From contig CANNZV010002490.1 of the NCBI GenBank assembly GCA_947561585.1, positions 47,883 through 111,882 of the forward strand: a DNA stretch of 64,000 bases, given 5' to 3'. The notes under the pieces were generated by a model. That model was not told the DNA's origin. It worked only from the letters and a program-made list of their open reading frames with translations, and did not search any database. Position numbers and translations under genes: made by a program. Each line of letters starts with the position of its first letter. Position 1 is the stretch's first letter. This DNA is from Caprella mutica (taxonomy: Eukaryota; Arthropoda; Malacostraca; Amphipoda; Caprellidae). Shown piece by piece: positions 1 to 11,185 of the stretch.

Positions 1-8
1 TGACCGGC

Positions 9-962
9 TCAGTCACTGGCTGCACCTGATCTACTGGGAAATTCAGTTTCAGCTTGAGCATGGTAAACCATCGGCTCACCATCATCCGAGTTGTACTCAG
101 GAGTCTCTTCCTCGAAGCCTCGACGTTTCCTTACGTCACGGAGATGCCTAGGCATGCCATCCACACATACAACATTGTTGGATTGCACATTAGTGACTCT
201 TCCACGAGTCCAGTGCTTGGTGCACAAGGGAATCGCGGGCTTTACCCACACCTCGTCACCAATGGAAAAATTTACATTTCTCCCCTCTACTTCAACCTCC
301 TGGTTGATATCGTAAGGCACCCTCCAAGGGTGTTTAAAAATCTTACGATATGGAACAGATGCATCCTCCACACCTTTTCGAGGTGTGACATTATACCAAA
401 ATGTCACAACCTATGGGGAAATTCTACCCCGTGCAGCGATCCTCTTGATCGTACGATGGTTTCTCTCTACTATTCCATTTCCACTAGGGGCATAAGCGGC
501 ACGGAATCGCAATGAGATTCCCCAATCCCTGGCAAACTGTGCTACAGTTGCCGACCTAAATGCCGATGAGTTGTCTAACAACAATTCAGCAAAAGGTCCA
601 TGCTCAATCACCACTCGCTGGAGATTGGTCACAATACTAGCTGCCGACTCACTCGACAACCTTCGCCAAATTGTGAACCTCGATGGGCTACAATCAACGA
701 TGGAAAGGTAATGTACATCATTGTAGTGCGTGACATCCGCAGCTACACGATGCCAGTCCTTTTCCAAGGCTAAGTCACCTCGTTCAATAAGGTTCTCAAC
801 CCTTCTTGAAGGATCTATACGAAGACACTCTTCGCTTCCTTCGATCTCACGTTTCACCTGGTTACGAGTTAGGTCCAACCTAATCTGCTTACCAAGGTAA
901 AGCGTACGATCAACGCCAAAATGATGCGGCAAATGAGCCGCCCATATAGCGTCTTTCCTGTT
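9..962 (-). pseudogene. R1 integrase (C-terminal part of pol)
   Basis: The catalytic core is readable: a first Asp in ADVTHY near 740, a second Asp in LLLDNSSAF near 570, and the Glu in GIVERNHR near 450. Together they form the D,D-35-E triad. The N-terminal zinc-binding histidines (AHLPHHFG) lie at about 915-940, one frame away from the RNase H part, so a frameshift lies near 950-965. A stop near 408 separates the core from the C-terminal region (9-407). In a live element this would insert cDNA into the genome. It is broken here and truncated by the window edge. Confidence 0.8.
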
Positions 963-1029
963 GAAAGAGCAGCTGAAACAGTCTCTGCTGCTTCAGAGTC
1001 ATTAGACTCTTGATGACTAAGCCATCTCT

Positions 1030-1470
1030 TAGTCACCCGAGTTAACTGGTCAGCCTAATTTTCGATTGTCGAAACAAATCGAAACTCAACTGTTAGCTTA
1101 TACTCGTTGATGATTTCCTTAATTACCATCAAGCGACGCTTGATAAGCATTTGAGCCGCCCCTTTCGTGCGCACACGAGACTGGCTCTCGACAGTGTTGT
1201 CTAGCCAGGACAACACAGTCCTGGAATCAGTAGCAATCGTGAAAGCTTAGAAGCCCCACATGATTGCCAGGTTGATTGCCCGCCCAACAGCCTCAAGCTC
1301 TGAGACGTTAATATGGAGATGATCAGACTTCTTTCGAAGCCATGTGGCATCTTCCACTACCACGCCGTGCACCTGGACAGCAACACCCATAGCTAGTGAA
1401 CTAGCATCAGTCCAAACAGTAACATTACCGTTTGGATTGACGTACCACTGACCCCTCACGGGATCTTCAG
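1030..1470 (-). pseudogene. R1 RNase H domain with two in-frame stops
   Basis: The segment begins with VWTDASSLAMG (first RNase H Asp), continues to the conserved Glu of VSELEAVG and the Asp of ATDSRTV, and ends in ADQLTR. Two stops interrupt one continuous frame: TAA at about 1248-1250 after MWGF, and TAG at about 1055-1057 before ADQLTR. By family comparison both replace lysine (AAA/AAG with A to T). This matters as a contrast with the 59-63 kb element, where stops fall on glutamine. Confidence 0.75.
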
Positions 1471-1634
1471 AGAGTACTCGATTCGCCAGTTCGTGAACTA
1501 GCTTACGAACACACTCACTGACAGGTTCGTCCCAGGACCCAATCGCTTCAGGAAGCTACAATGGGGTCTTAGCCAGCAAGCCAAAGGATAATGTCCTGTA
1601 AGGCGACCACACAGAGAAAACAAGTGTCTCTTTG

Positions 1635-2200
1635 TCATACCAGAAGATTCTGATATGTAAGAAGATAGCTCGGGTCCTCGGACATTTTCAAATGTCCATT
1701 GGGTACCTTATTCAAGGCAATCCCAAGGATTCGACCACCGTCGAGCCCTTCTGCTTCTTTCGATTCGAGTCCATATCGGTGCAAGTGTTCCCTAACTCGA
1801 GAAGCACTAGCAATAGACTCTTGGACCAAAATATCATCGATGTAATGGTCCGTGGCACGATCAATCTGATCGTCCATCGAAAGAACTTTACCGAGAATCA
1901 TAGTCATGATCCTCGGCGCGCACGTCAGGCCAAACCCAAGACGCGTCAAGGCATAATGAACACTATTAAACCATACCTTACAACCTGGTACTGCCACAGT
2001 TCCTTGGAGACATGGATCTGCAGATAGGCTGACTCAAGGTTTACAACCGCTGGCCTTGCAGTTGTCTCCACTTGCGCACCTTCTCGGCAATGGGATTCGA
2101 CAAAAGGATTAATCTCACGGTAATCCATTACCGGCCTAACCTTGTCCTTAGTTGGCTGGACAACGACCAGCAGTTGAATGACACCCTTAACAGGTACTTT
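1635..2200 (-). pseudogene. R1 reverse transcriptase domain
   Basis: Conserved blocks are visible in order: KDKVRPVMDYREIN, then VNLESAYLQI (degenerate catalytic block A), then LTRLGFGLTCAPRIM, then HYIDDILVQES (the YxDD box) near 1840. A frameshift at about 1950-1990 separates the first half (1946-2128) from the YIDD half (1635-1997). An in-frame stop lies just upstream. The 55-bp overlap of the two open frames marks where the shift occurred. The domain is non-functional. Confidence 0.75.
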
Positions 2201-2205
2201 CTACT

Positions 2206-2870
2206 CTACAAGCCAGCCCTTGGAAATCCAACTTTGGATCTCCGCCGTGTACTTCTCTTGTACACCTGGTGTCCGAGTGCATTTTTACTCTCCAACAACA
2301 GTCTGCAGTTTTTTTTTGGCTTACCAGCAGCCCAACGCCAGCTCACGGTCCATATACCGATAGCAAAAACAGCGTCGAAATCTTTATCAGAAATCGACAG
2401 TGATGGGGCCACACCACATGCCATAGGACGTTCATTTCTCTTAGAAAAGACTCCACAGCATTCAGTCGGGCTGGGCTTATTCCAACCGACCAAATAGCGA
2501 GAATCGGATCCCCTGCGAATTGTGACACCTCCCATGTGATCGACAACGTCGTCACCTAACAGGCAGTCAATGCCGAGATTTTCCAATCCTCTGTGGGCAA
2601 TCGTACGCACATTAAAGCAATATCCATGCAAACCCACGGCCGCCCAGCACTCTCTTCCATTACTGGAAGTTTTGCCGTCGGCTGTCATAATATGACGGGC
2701 CTTCCGGCCCCCTGCTACACGGGTAGACACCATCGTGCACCCGCTGCCTGTATCAACCAGACACTACACAGATTGGCCATTTACGATGGCCTTGACAACT
2801 GGCATCTCATGACTCGTAAGTCTACCAGATGCCACACGTACTTTGGTTGGGGTGTTTGCCCCAACTACTA
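2206..2870 (-). pseudogene. R1 aspartic protease and linker to RT
   Basis: The retropepsin signature LVDTGSGC is readable at about 2744-2766 on the minus strand, preceded by PVVKAIVNGQSV and an in-frame TAG at about 2767-2769. Downstream are GIDCLLGDDVV and VGWN, typical of the protease-RT linker of gypsy-like polyproteins. The open part runs 2206-2733. It lies directly between the CCHC knuckle and the RT, as expected. Confidence 0.65.
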
Positions 2871-2885
2871 TTAAGTTCACATGAC

Positions 2886-3196
2886 TTAGTTTGCTGTTAA
2901 AGCAACAGAATCCTTTCCAAAAGGATAAAAGGAGGATATTATTCTTCCATTGTCTTTCCGGTGCGTGCCCCTTTCTACGGACTCAACGGAAAAACCCGCG
3001 TCACCGGCAGATGACGCAACAGTCACACGACTGTAAGGGCACTCCCGAGCAAAATGCCCAGGCTTCTGGCAGCTGAAACATAAATTTCGGCCACTTGAAG
3101 AGGGCGTGCCCGACTGCATCGCTTTGGAGCGACGCCTCTGGGTGCAGTCTCTCACCCGGTGAGGACCCTGACACCGTGGGTAAACAAGCCCTTGCC
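2886..3196 (-). pseudogene. R1 gag C-terminus with CCHC zinc knuckle
   Basis: A canonical retroviral-type knuckle CFSCQKPGHFAREC (C-x2-C-x4-H-x4-C) lies near 3055-3096. A second, partial Cys/His cluster (RCQGPHRVRDC) lies upstream in the same frame. In Gag this binds RNA. The open frame continues past 3197 only because it runs by chance into inserted element J; residues encoded above 3196 are not Gag. Lifting out J at its CCCTTGCC duplication joins this piece in frame to the gag piece at 6762-6785. Confidence 0.8.
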
Positions 3197-3483
3197 CACT
3201 GAGTATATATAGGTATGGAGGTGGCATATATGCCTTGCAAGGAAAAGTGATGCCAAAATGTGGCGCTATGGGCGTGTCTTCCCCCAATGCACCCCTGCCT
3301 CTCGGTGCAATGGGGTTGTATGCTCCTCCTACAATGCTCAGTGCTAACCACTGAGTATATATAGGTATGGAGGCAGCATGCCATGCAGGGAAAAGTGGCG
3401 CCATGGGCGTGTCTTCCCCTAATGCACCCCTGCCACTCGGTTCAATGGGGTTGTATGCCCCTCCTCCAATGTTCAGTGCTAAT
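3197..3483. repeat. tandem pair of the J left-end unit (about 152 and 135 bp)
   Basis: 3197-3348 and 3349-3483 are diverged tandem copies. Each begins CACTGAGTATATATAGGTAT and ends AGTGCTAA. Each contains the motif GGCGTGTCTTCCCC, a run about ATGCACCCCTGCC, and GGGGTTGTATGC. The second copy lacks about 17 bp near its start. A remnant of the same unit end (AGTGCTAACCGAG) recurs at 5112-5126 between the two large J units. Confidence 0.8.
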
Positions 3484-6400
3484 CGAGTAACAGTCGAGGG
3501 AGGTTATGCTGTTCTGTACTGTTTGTAGATATCACAATTTTGATAACAAATTATTTACCAATTGTGATGATATTTTATTTATGACAACATATTGTTTACT
3601 AATTGTCGCAATTGGTGAGATTTATGAAAACCTTATTTTTATAGTTGGCTTCTCATTCAATTTTATTATATTTATATTAAAAGTTAAATTATCATAATTG
3701 TTTTAATCACAACTCATTTTTAACACTACTTTCTGGTTTAGAGGATAATGCTAATGTAGGCTTGCATGCTTCATTTACTATCTCTTCTCATTTTCCTCTC
3801 AGAGTTTTTGCAAGGTACGAATTTAGGTTTCATTAACTTAACATCAACTCTTCATTTTCCTCTTCCATCTTTCGCAACCACATTCTTTTTAATTAAGTTA
3901 CTGATTTTCTTCATGCCTGAGCTTGGTCAACTAATCGTGGTAGATAAATTTGTTCACGGAGCCCCTTTCTGACTGACTCTTCGATTCCCTTGTATCTAAC
4001 TTCCTTTTGACGTTAGCGATATAGTTTTTGGTTCCGAAACAGACTTCAATTCTTTGAGGCACAAGATTTGATAATAAAAAAGTAACAAGTTGCTTAGGTG
4101 GTTTTTATCATTATATATTAATAAACTCAATAGTACCGAATGTAAATGAAAATAATATGATGCATTATAAGGTGGGATATATTTAATCACACCATGCAAC
4201 TTATGTTCATGAATGATATTTTTATGGTGGTTTACGAATTTTCCCACCATGTAACATATGTAACAAAATAGGTAAGTTAAACCCCTTTCATATATATTGA
4301 TTGCATTTGTACATAAAATACTTTTATTTTTCATTTACTTCCGTTGTATGATAATTAATACATATATTTTCTTCATGCTTATCAGATATCAACAAAAGTT
4401 ATAAGTATATTTAAATTTTACATTCAATCTAATGGAATGATTAAGTCGTGACGTCATACTAAGTTTCTGGATATACGTGTATAGGCCATTGCTTCTTTTT
4501 TCTTAGAATGTAATTTAATCTCAAACTTTCGTGCAATAAATTAGTCGAAAATAGTCAGTAGCATTGTCTTTCTTTGACCCATGGATAAATTCTTATATTT
4601 TTTATAGTTTAAATATACTTTTTGTTGTGAATTTATTTTGATTTGAGCATACATTCTCTTTGTTCATCTTGTTATTACTGTAATAAAATTATAGTTTTAG
4701 TGAGATGTCAAAGCAAAGTTAGTAATCAAATCGTACACTTTTTTTATCATAGAAATTATCTGTATTCGTAAGTAACTATTGAATCTTTAAAAAATAGGGT
4801 TTCGAGAAGTGCAAGAGGTAGAGCGAGTCTAACATGCATATCATCTCCTTTCCGTGCATTCTGTTAAACTCATGCGAACGGGAGGGGCGCCCTTGGTTTA
4901 GACCACAGTATAAAAAATATACATAGTAATGACAATAGCGTGATAAGTAGTGACAATTTTCGTTTTAGAGTGTTGTTGTGATGACGTCAAGTACACTAAA
5001 CGTCTCGATTGTCACTACATATTCTATATACTGGGGTTAAGACGCCCATGGCGCCACTTTTTGGAATCACTTTTGCCTGCGCTATGCTAGCTCCATCTTA
5101 GTATACACTCAGTAGTGCTAACCGAGTAACCGTCGAGTGAGGTTATGTTGTTCTGAAATGCTTGTAGCTATCATAATTTTGATAACAAATTATTTACCAA
5201 TTGTGATGGTATTTTATTCATGAAAACATTATTTTTTATAGTTGGCTTCTCATTCAATTTTATTATATTTATATTAAAAGGTGAATTAAAAATAAAATAT
5301 CATAATTGTTTTAATCACAACTCATTCTTAACACTACTTTTTGGTCTAGAGGATAATGCTAATGTAGGCTTGCATGCTTCATTTACTATCTCTTCTCATT
5401 TTCCTCTTAGAGTTTTTGCTAGGTAGGAATTTAGGTTTCATTTACTTAACATGAACTCTTCATTTTCCTCTTCTATCTGTCAGTTTCATCTTTCCCAACC
5501 CACATTCTTTTTAATTAAGTAACTGATTTTCTTCATACCTGAGCTTGGCCAACGAATCGTGGTAGATAAATTTGTTCATAGAACCACTTTCCTTTCTGAC
5601 TGCCTCTTCGAGTCCCTTGTATCTAACTTCCTTTTGATGTTAGCGATATAGTTTTTGGATCCGAAACAGATTTCAATTCTTTGAGTCATAATATTTGAGA
5701 ATAAAAAAGTACAAAGTTACAGATGTGGTTTTTATCATTATATTATTAAAGTGTAAATGAAAAAATAATATGCTGTATTATAGAGTGGGATATATATAAT
5801 CCCACCATGCAACTTGTGTTCATAAATGATATTTTTATGGTGGTTTACATATTATCCCACCATGTAACAAAATGGGTAAGTTAAACCCCTCTCATATATA
5901 TTGATTGCATTTGTACATAAAATACTTTCATTTTTCATTTACATCAGTTGTATGGTAATTAATACATATATCTTCTCCATGTTTATCAGATGTCAACCAG
6001 AGTTATAAATATATTTATATTTTGCATTCAATCTAATAGAATGATCAAGTCGTGACGTCACACTAAGTTTCTGGATATACGTGTATGGGCCATTGCTTCT
6101 TTTATCTTATAATGCAATTTAATCTCAAACCTTCGTGCAATAAATTAGTCGAAAATAGTCAGTAGCATTGTCTTTCTTTTTGAGAAGTATATGCTTTGAC
6201 CCATGTATAAATTCTTATATTTTTTATGGTTTAATAGTATTTTTTGTTGTGAATGTATTATGATTTGAACATTCATTCTCTCTGTTCATCCTGTTATTAC
6301 TGTAATAAAATTAAAGTTTTAGTGAGATGTCAAAGCAAAGTTTAGTAATCAAATCGTACACTTTTTTTTATCATAGAAATTATCTGCATTCGTAAGTAAC

Positions 6401-6761
6401 TATTAAATCTTAAAAAATAGGGTTTCGAGAAGTGCATGAGGTAGAACGAGTTGTTAAAAGGAAGTGCGTCTAACACGCACATCATCTCCTTTCCGTGCAT
6501 TCTGTTAAACTGATGTGAGTGGGAGGGGCGCCCTCGGTTTAGACCACAGTATAAAAAATACACATAGTAATGACAATAGATAGAGTGATAAGTAGTGACA
6601 GTTTTCGTTTTAGAGTGTTGCTGTGATGACGTCACGTACACTAAACGTTTCGATTGTCACTACATATTCTATATACTGGGGTTAAGACACGCCCATGGCG
6701 CCACTTTTTGGCATCACTTGTGCCTTTACTATGCTACCTCCATCTTTATATATACTCACTG
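3484..6761. repeat. 1.64-kb tandem duplication inside J
   Basis: 3484-5122 and 5123-6761 align along their whole length. Shared landmarks are CGAGTAAC, the TTGGCTTCTCATTCAATTTT block (3643 and 5239), the GGCTTGCATGCTTCATTTAC block, the CGTGACGTCA..ACTAAGTTTC block, and terminal CATGGCGCCACTTTTTGG. Each unit ends with a version of J's right terminal inverted repeat. The first unit has about 45 bp extra near its start. Point differences and small indels show the duplication is not recent. Confidence 0.85.
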
Positions 6762-6785
6762 CCCTTGCCTCATGGAGGCAGTAGC
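6762..6785 (-). pseudogene. R1 gag sliver between J and I1
   Basis: Only 24 bp separate the two elements. It carries the J TSD copy (6762-6769) and the I1 TSD (6778-6785). Its eight or so codons read in frame with the gag pieces on either side once both insertions are removed, so two independent elements landed within 24 bp of each other. Confidence 0.7.
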
Positions 6786-7403
6786 CAAGGAAGTTATAGT
6801 ACTAAGGAAGCGGTGTAACGGCTAAACCAACAACGTATAAGCGGAACCATCGTGTTAACACCTTGTTGTTAGCAATTAGTCAAGTGAGCTTCCTTGTCTC
6901 TCTTCGCTTCAGTCAAAACAGCTTCCTTGGCGTCTTGTTGTTGTTCCGCTGTGTCGTGTGGTGACGTCACAGCACACATATGACGTCACCCTAGCAACAG
7001 ACTGACAGTTCAGGGAGCATTCGCACACGGCCAGTGATGTTTGAGAAACGAGGGAGGGTGTACGCATGTATCTCGTGCTCCACCAAACGCTTATTTAAGT
7101 CATTAACATTGCATCTGTTGCCTAAATATTCATCAATTAATCTTCTTACATCAGTTAAATGTCCATAGATGAGAAAATTATTGAGCAAAATGATCAGATA
7201 CCTAAAGTATTTTGAAGAATAATGTATAAGTTAACATCAGCTGTTGTGCTAACGAGAATCGTTACTCAACTTACTCAGTCAGGTCTGAGAGCGACGCACA
7301 CACGTGTACTCTCCCTCGTTTCTAAATCTACACTAGAAGCCAAGGAAGTTATCTAGAAGCTAACACGATTGTAACGGCTTCCATGGGCTATGTTAGCCGC
7401 CTG
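6786..7403. mobile_element. I1: hAT-like non-autonomous element
   Basis: An exact 8-bp TSD GCAGTAGC flanks it (6778-6785, 7404-7411). It starts CAAGGAAGTTATAGTACT and ends GTTAGCCGCCTG; the two ends are only weakly inverted-repeat. The interior has several CGTCA-type blocks and a TGATCAGATACC block shared with the fragment at 21.04-21.48 kb. There is no transposase. The 8-bp TSD suggests hAT. It sits in R1 gag. Confidence 0.75.
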
Positions 7404-7593
7404 GCAGTAGCCACTCTAGTGGCTTAGCCAGTCGTCCTAGACTGGCCTGAGGCAGCCCTCTGCGCGGACAACCTGGCACGCACCTTCAACAATAAATTGT
7501 CAAAGTCAGAGGTGTAAACCTCTGGGAGCATCACTGCCCACTTATAGATGGAAGGAAAAAGTCCCTCTAGGAACTTCATGCGAAACACCATAC
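7404..7593 (-). pseudogene. R1 gag fragment
   Basis: Minus-strand translation gives an uninterrupted Gag-like stretch (FRMKFLEGLFPSIYKWAV near the start), then a single in-frame TAA close to the I1 junction. It joins in frame to 9541-9572 across element B1 once one copy of the ACCATAC duplication is removed. It joins to 6762-6785 across I1. Confidence 0.7.
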
Positions 7594-7600
7594 CAAAGAC

Positions 7601-7970
7601 GGGGGACGGTCAAGAACTCCCCTAGGTCATAAGCCCCCCCCGGTCACGAGCCCCCCCTCCATGTTTTTTAATCCTTATTTACCTAGTTAAACAAATGAAG
7701 AACTACTTAGATAGAAATAACTGAGAGTTGCTAATGTAGTTTGTTGTATCCGCTAGATTGTTGTACTGCACACTTCATGATTGTTTAATGACCTGGCAGG
7801 GGGGTTCGGGGGGCGGCACGCCCCCCGATATACATATATTTTATGTCTAATCAGTAATGAACTACAAAAGTGTCAATAAGGATTAAATAATATAGGTAAA
7901 TAAGGATTTAAAAACAGGGGGGCTCATGACCGGGGGGGCTCTTGACCGGGGGAGCTTATGATATACACCC
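7601..7970 (+). mobile_element. G1: foldback-type element with C/G-rich terminal arrays
   Basis: It begins GGGGGACGGTCAAG and ends ATATACACCC. The TSD is ACCAAAGAC/ACCATAGAC (8 of 9). Each end is an array of units of the form CCCCCCGGTCAYGAG, inverted between ends. The core has a subterminal inverted repeat (AATCCTTATTTACCT / AGGTAAATAAGGATT) and a central hairpin GGGGGGCGGCACGCCCCCC. It lies within the left terminal repeat of B1, seven bases from the end. Confidence 0.9.
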
Positions 7971-8121
7971 ACCATAGACAATATAAGATAGACGCTCAAC
8001 TTGATAGGGCACATGCAAAAATAATAGCAACCAATCAGTAGCATACGTCACACCAAACAATAATAAACGTACGACCCCCCGCCCCCCTTTGAAATTGACA
8101 GAAGGATAATTTTTATTCTTA

Positions 8122-9207
8122 GGGTGCTTCACACCAAAAGCAGTTGAGCAGGCAGGCGGGCAGGCAGTTGAGCAGTGTGCCCTTCACACCGCGAGCAGTT
8201 TTTATCTGGCGGTCGTTCTCTTTCTATTCATAAAAGCTAGTTAAAATTAGAAATATTATTTATAGAATTGATGAATTTCTTCTCTGTTAATGGTTGGTTA
8301 TGTAAAATGTAACATTTTTATATTTTTTAAATAAATTTATATTTTTAGATAGATTTATTATCATATTAAAGCATTGATAGAAAGAGTATTTTATTACAGC
8401 GTCAATTGGATTATTTATCATATTTGTGCAATTTTTCTTCACTTGGAACTCTTTATAAAGTTTAAACTATTGCATATGGTTGTAAATAGAAATTTATTTA
8501 TGGGTAAATTAGAGTACATTGTATTTTTATCTTAAAAATTCTTATTAGTAAGTGTATCTAGATACTTTTTGTGAGTGAATCTGGATATATTCGACAATTC
8601 CAATGACCAGATTCACTTAATAATATTAGGTAATTTAGATAAGTTAGACATTCTAACAAAAAAAATAGAAGTTAAATAAACTATAACGTAATAAAATTAA
8701 ATTGATATTAATACATTTATCTTTGTGAAATATATACAGAAATAAAATATAAAACCGATTCAATCATACAGAAAAAAATAAAAATTATTTAGTTAAATTG
8801 AAGATATTCATTTATTTCATACCAAAATCTTGTCATTTCATATCAATATCTGTCCAATTTTCCTCCATTAGTTTGATATATAGTTCCAGTCGCTATGTTT
8901 CGGTTTAGATGAACGCCTGTTAGCTTTGCATTCAAATACTTCTTTATATTAGCTGCTCAATATCCATAGCGATTGTTTACAACCTCTCTCTTCGACGCCT
9001 CTTTATACACTAATTGCACATCTGGCAGCCTGCACAGCAGCGGTTAGGAGCAGGAATCGATCGCATCTCACGCCAACAGCTAGCAGCTTTGCTAACCGTG
9101 CCTGGCCGCTCAACCGCCTGCTTTTGGTGTGAACGCTCCAATGCATTACCGTGTTTCTCAAATACTGCCTGCCTGCCAGCTCAACAGCTTTCGGTGTGAA
9201 GGCAGCC
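8122..9207. mobile_element. D: PIF/Harbinger-like MITE in B1
   Basis: Imperfect terminal inverted repeats GGGTGCTTCACACC / GGTGTGAAGGCAGCC are flanked by TTA (8119-8121, 9208-9210). Sister copy B4 shows the empty site (CACACGTTAAGACTAAAG at about 25460), which proves the insertion. A 3-bp TTA TSD suits PIF/Harbinger. Both ends carry degenerate copies of a GAGCAGGCAGGC motif. The 0.7-kb interior is AT-rich and non-coding; the short ORFs near 9.0-9.2 kb are in the terminal region and unlikely to be genes. Confidence 0.8.
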
Positions 9208-9540
9208 TTAACGTGTGTAGTCATTGGACAAATAAATATTTTCTACTGATTAAGGATCAGAGAACTAATTTCTTCATTATTAATTAAGTTTACAAGATCG
9301 CATATGTGGTTCAATTTAATATTTTGAATATAATCTACCTTCAATTCGGAGAATAGTCATAACTAGGTATACCAAGTGAGTAATTAACCTATATACGTAG
9401 CATATTGTCTTAGACGACACTAAGTTGTAGGTATACCTTAACGCTGATTGGCTAGAAATTGGGTCAGAGTGCTGACGTCAGTGCAAACAAACTCTGTATT
9501 TTATAACATGGAGTTGAGCGTCTATCTTATATTGTCTTTG

Positions 9541-9572
9541 ACCATACTGTCAGTGTTCACCTCCATCCTAGC
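9541..9572 (-). pseudogene. R1 gag sliver between B1 and I2
   Basis: This 32-bp piece carries one copy of the B1 TSD (ACCATAC) and one of the I2 TSD (ATCCTAGC). Its codons read in frame with gag at 10304-10434 on one side and 7404-7593 on the other when the inserts are taken out. Confidence 0.7.
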
Positions 9573-10303
9573 CAAGGAAGTTATAGTACTGTAACTATAA
9601 CGGGGTACGGTCAAGAGCCCCCCTAGGTCATAAGCCCCTCGGTCACGAGCCCCCCCCCCCCTCCATGTTTTTTTAATCCTTATTTACCTAGTTATACAAA
9701 TGAAGAACTACTTAGATAGAAATAACTGAGGGTTGCTAATGTAGTTTGTTGTATCCGCTAGATTGTTGTACTGCACACTTCATGATTGTTTAATGTCCTG
9801 GCAGGGGGGTTCGGGGGGCGGCACGCCCCCTTTTATACATATATTTTATGTCTAATCAGTAATGAACTACAAAAGTGTCAATAAGGATTAAATCATATAG
9901 GTAAATAAGGATTTAAAAACCGGGGGGCTCGTGACCGGGGGGGCTCTTGACCGGGGGGCTTATGACCTACACCCAACTATAACAACGTCTCTCAGCTACA
10001 TTATTAGGTCTGTTTTTCGGTCCACTGCTATATACGTAGTAGTGACAATAGAGTGACTTGTTATCGTGACGTCATTAAGACAACATTATTGCCATCCAAT
10101 ATTGGCAATAAATAAACATTTTTTCATAATTTAACACTCTTCGATTGTCTTGAATTAAATTTAGAGTGTTGCTGTGATGACGTCACGTACACTAACCGTA
10201 TCAATTGTCACTACTATATTCTATATACTGTGAGTCCGTAAATATGCATGTATTAGCAGTGGACTGGACTACAGACACGTATAAACAAAATGTTAGCCGC
10301 CTG
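9573..10303. mobile_element. I2: hAT-like element, carrying G2
   Basis: An 8-bp TSD ATCCTAGC flanks it (9565-9572, 10304-10311). It starts CAAGGAAGTTATAGTACTG and ends TGTTAGCCGCCTG, matching I1. Without G2 it is about 349 bp, so it is a shorter deletion form than I1. Its interior (AGGTCTGTTTTTCGGTCCA, CGTGACGTCA) recurs in fragments at 28.3 kb and 46.5 kb. It has no coding capacity. Confidence 0.8.
9602..9974 (+). mobile_element. G2: foldback-type element
   Basis: A perfect 9-bp TSD AACTATAAC (9593-9601, 9975-9983) flanks it. It starts GGGGTACGGTCAAG and ends GACCTACACCC. It has two or three C-rich units on the left and three on the right. It is inserted 29 bp inside the left end of I2, in a short palindrome (GTTATAGTACTG..ACTATAAC). 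Confidence 0.92.
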
Positions 10304-10434
10304 ATCCTAGCACCAAAGCGCTGCAGGTCGTCCACATAGACATCCACAGCCTCGCCAGGTAATAACTGACGATATGTGAATCGTCTATATGAATATGCCT
10401 CCTGCCGGGACATACCGTACTGAGAGAGCAGTAT
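10304..10434 (-). pseudogene. R1 gag fragment
   Basis: Gag-like minus-strand reading (SRQEAYSYRRFTYRQLLPG then VYVDDLQRFGAR). It is continuous and joins in frame to 11664-11763 when B3 and one GCAGTAT are removed. Confidence 0.7.
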
Positions 10435-10448
10435 CAAAGACAATATAA

Positions 10449-11185
10449 AGGGCCCCATACACGACACCAATTTCCAACTCCAACCCCGATCTACAGCCAG
10501 ATCGTGGTTGGGGTTGGAGTTGGCGGTGTGCCCACACACGTTCCAATCGATTTGTCCAATCTTTCTCAATTGAATTGCTTATCTGTGCTGTGAACAATGT
10601 CTGACCTAGACTCTGATGACCTGGCGAATGTTGCATTGTTATTAGAGGCAGATAGAAAACGTAAAAAACGATCTAAGTGGTGCAAGTCGTGGCTTCAAAA
10701 GAGGGATAAGTTATCCCATAATGTTTTGCTGGAAGAACTGAGGTCAGAACCAAAGGATTACTTGAATTAGTTAAGAATGGATGAACCCACTTTCCTAGAA
10801 CTTTTGTCCTTGGTCACACCAATCATTGTAAAACAAGATACCATGATGAGGACGGCTATTACACCACATAAACGTCTCACTTGTACTTTGCGATATCTAG
10901 CAACTGGAAGGTCATACGAAGACCTCAAGTTTTCTACCTTCATATCCCCCCAAGCACAACTGAAAAGATTTGGTCGTTTCTGCCTATACACCACTCCAAC
11001 CCCAATCCCGACTTTAAGCTCCGCCCATAAAATATCAGAAAATTCTGATCAACTCCAACTCCAACCACGATCTGCAAATCGTGATTGGATCGGGGTTGGT
11101 GGAGCCCATACACGGGCCAATCTGGTCGCGGTTGGAGTTGTAGATCGGTGTTGGAGTTGGAAATCGGTGTCGTGTATGGTGCCCT
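10449..11185 (+). mobile_element. C: PIF/Harbinger element, internally deleted
   Basis: Terminal inverted repeats AGGGCCCCATACACGACACC / GGTGTCGTGTATGGTGCCCT are flanked by TAA (10446-10448, 11186-11188), as in PIF/Harbinger. Subterminal inverted copies of TTGGAGTTGGAAATCGG flank the interior. It retains only the N-terminal third of the transposase, so it is non-autonomous. Confidence 0.9.
10597..10959 (+). pseudogene. PIF/Harbinger transposase, N-terminal fragment
   Basis: It starts at ATG 10597 (MSDLDSDDLANVALL). It shows the family's N-terminal region: KRSKWCKSWLQKR, LLEELRSE, then after a TAG at 10768 the same frame continues with LRMDEPTFLELLSLV, TLRYLATGRSYEDLKF and ISPQA. These match HARBI1-type transposases as I know them. 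The DDE catalytic part is deleted. Sequence after about 10960 is subterminal repeat that merely stays open. Confidence 0.85.

Larger units (their letters stand above)
3197..6761. mobile_element. J: hAT-like non-autonomous element, internally duplicated
   Basis: An 8-bp TSD CCCTTGCC flanks it exactly (3189-3196 and 6762-6769). The ends are inverted repeats starting CACTGAGTATATATA on the left and CAGTGAGTATATATA on the right, alike over about 24 bp with few differences. An 8-bp TSD and CA..TG termini fit the hAT superfamily. No transposase is readable; the short ORFs inside are AT-rich noise. It is inserted in R1 gag, and removing it with one TSD keeps the frame. Length is 3565 bp, most of it from internal duplication. 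Confidence 0.8.
7594..9540. mobile_element. B1: 7-bp-TSD element carrying nested G1 and D
   Basis: A 7-bp TSD ACCATAC (7587-7593, 9541-9547) flanks it. The 28-bp terminal inverted repeat begins CAAAGACAATATAAGATAGA; the left end is split by G1 after seven bases. Removing G1 and D leaves about 480 bp, the same size as B3 and B4. It has no coding capacity. The three copies all have 7-bp TSDs, which fits none of the commonest superfamilies, so I leave the class open. Confidence 0.85.

Noticed and set aside
1..3200. Alternative code in R1 as well
   Set aside because: Its in-frame stops replace Lys in RNase H and it has true frameshifts, so this is ordinary decay.
2886..3404. 172-codon minus ORF taken whole as Gag
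   Set aside because: Only the part below 3197 is Gag. The rest reads into inserted element J.
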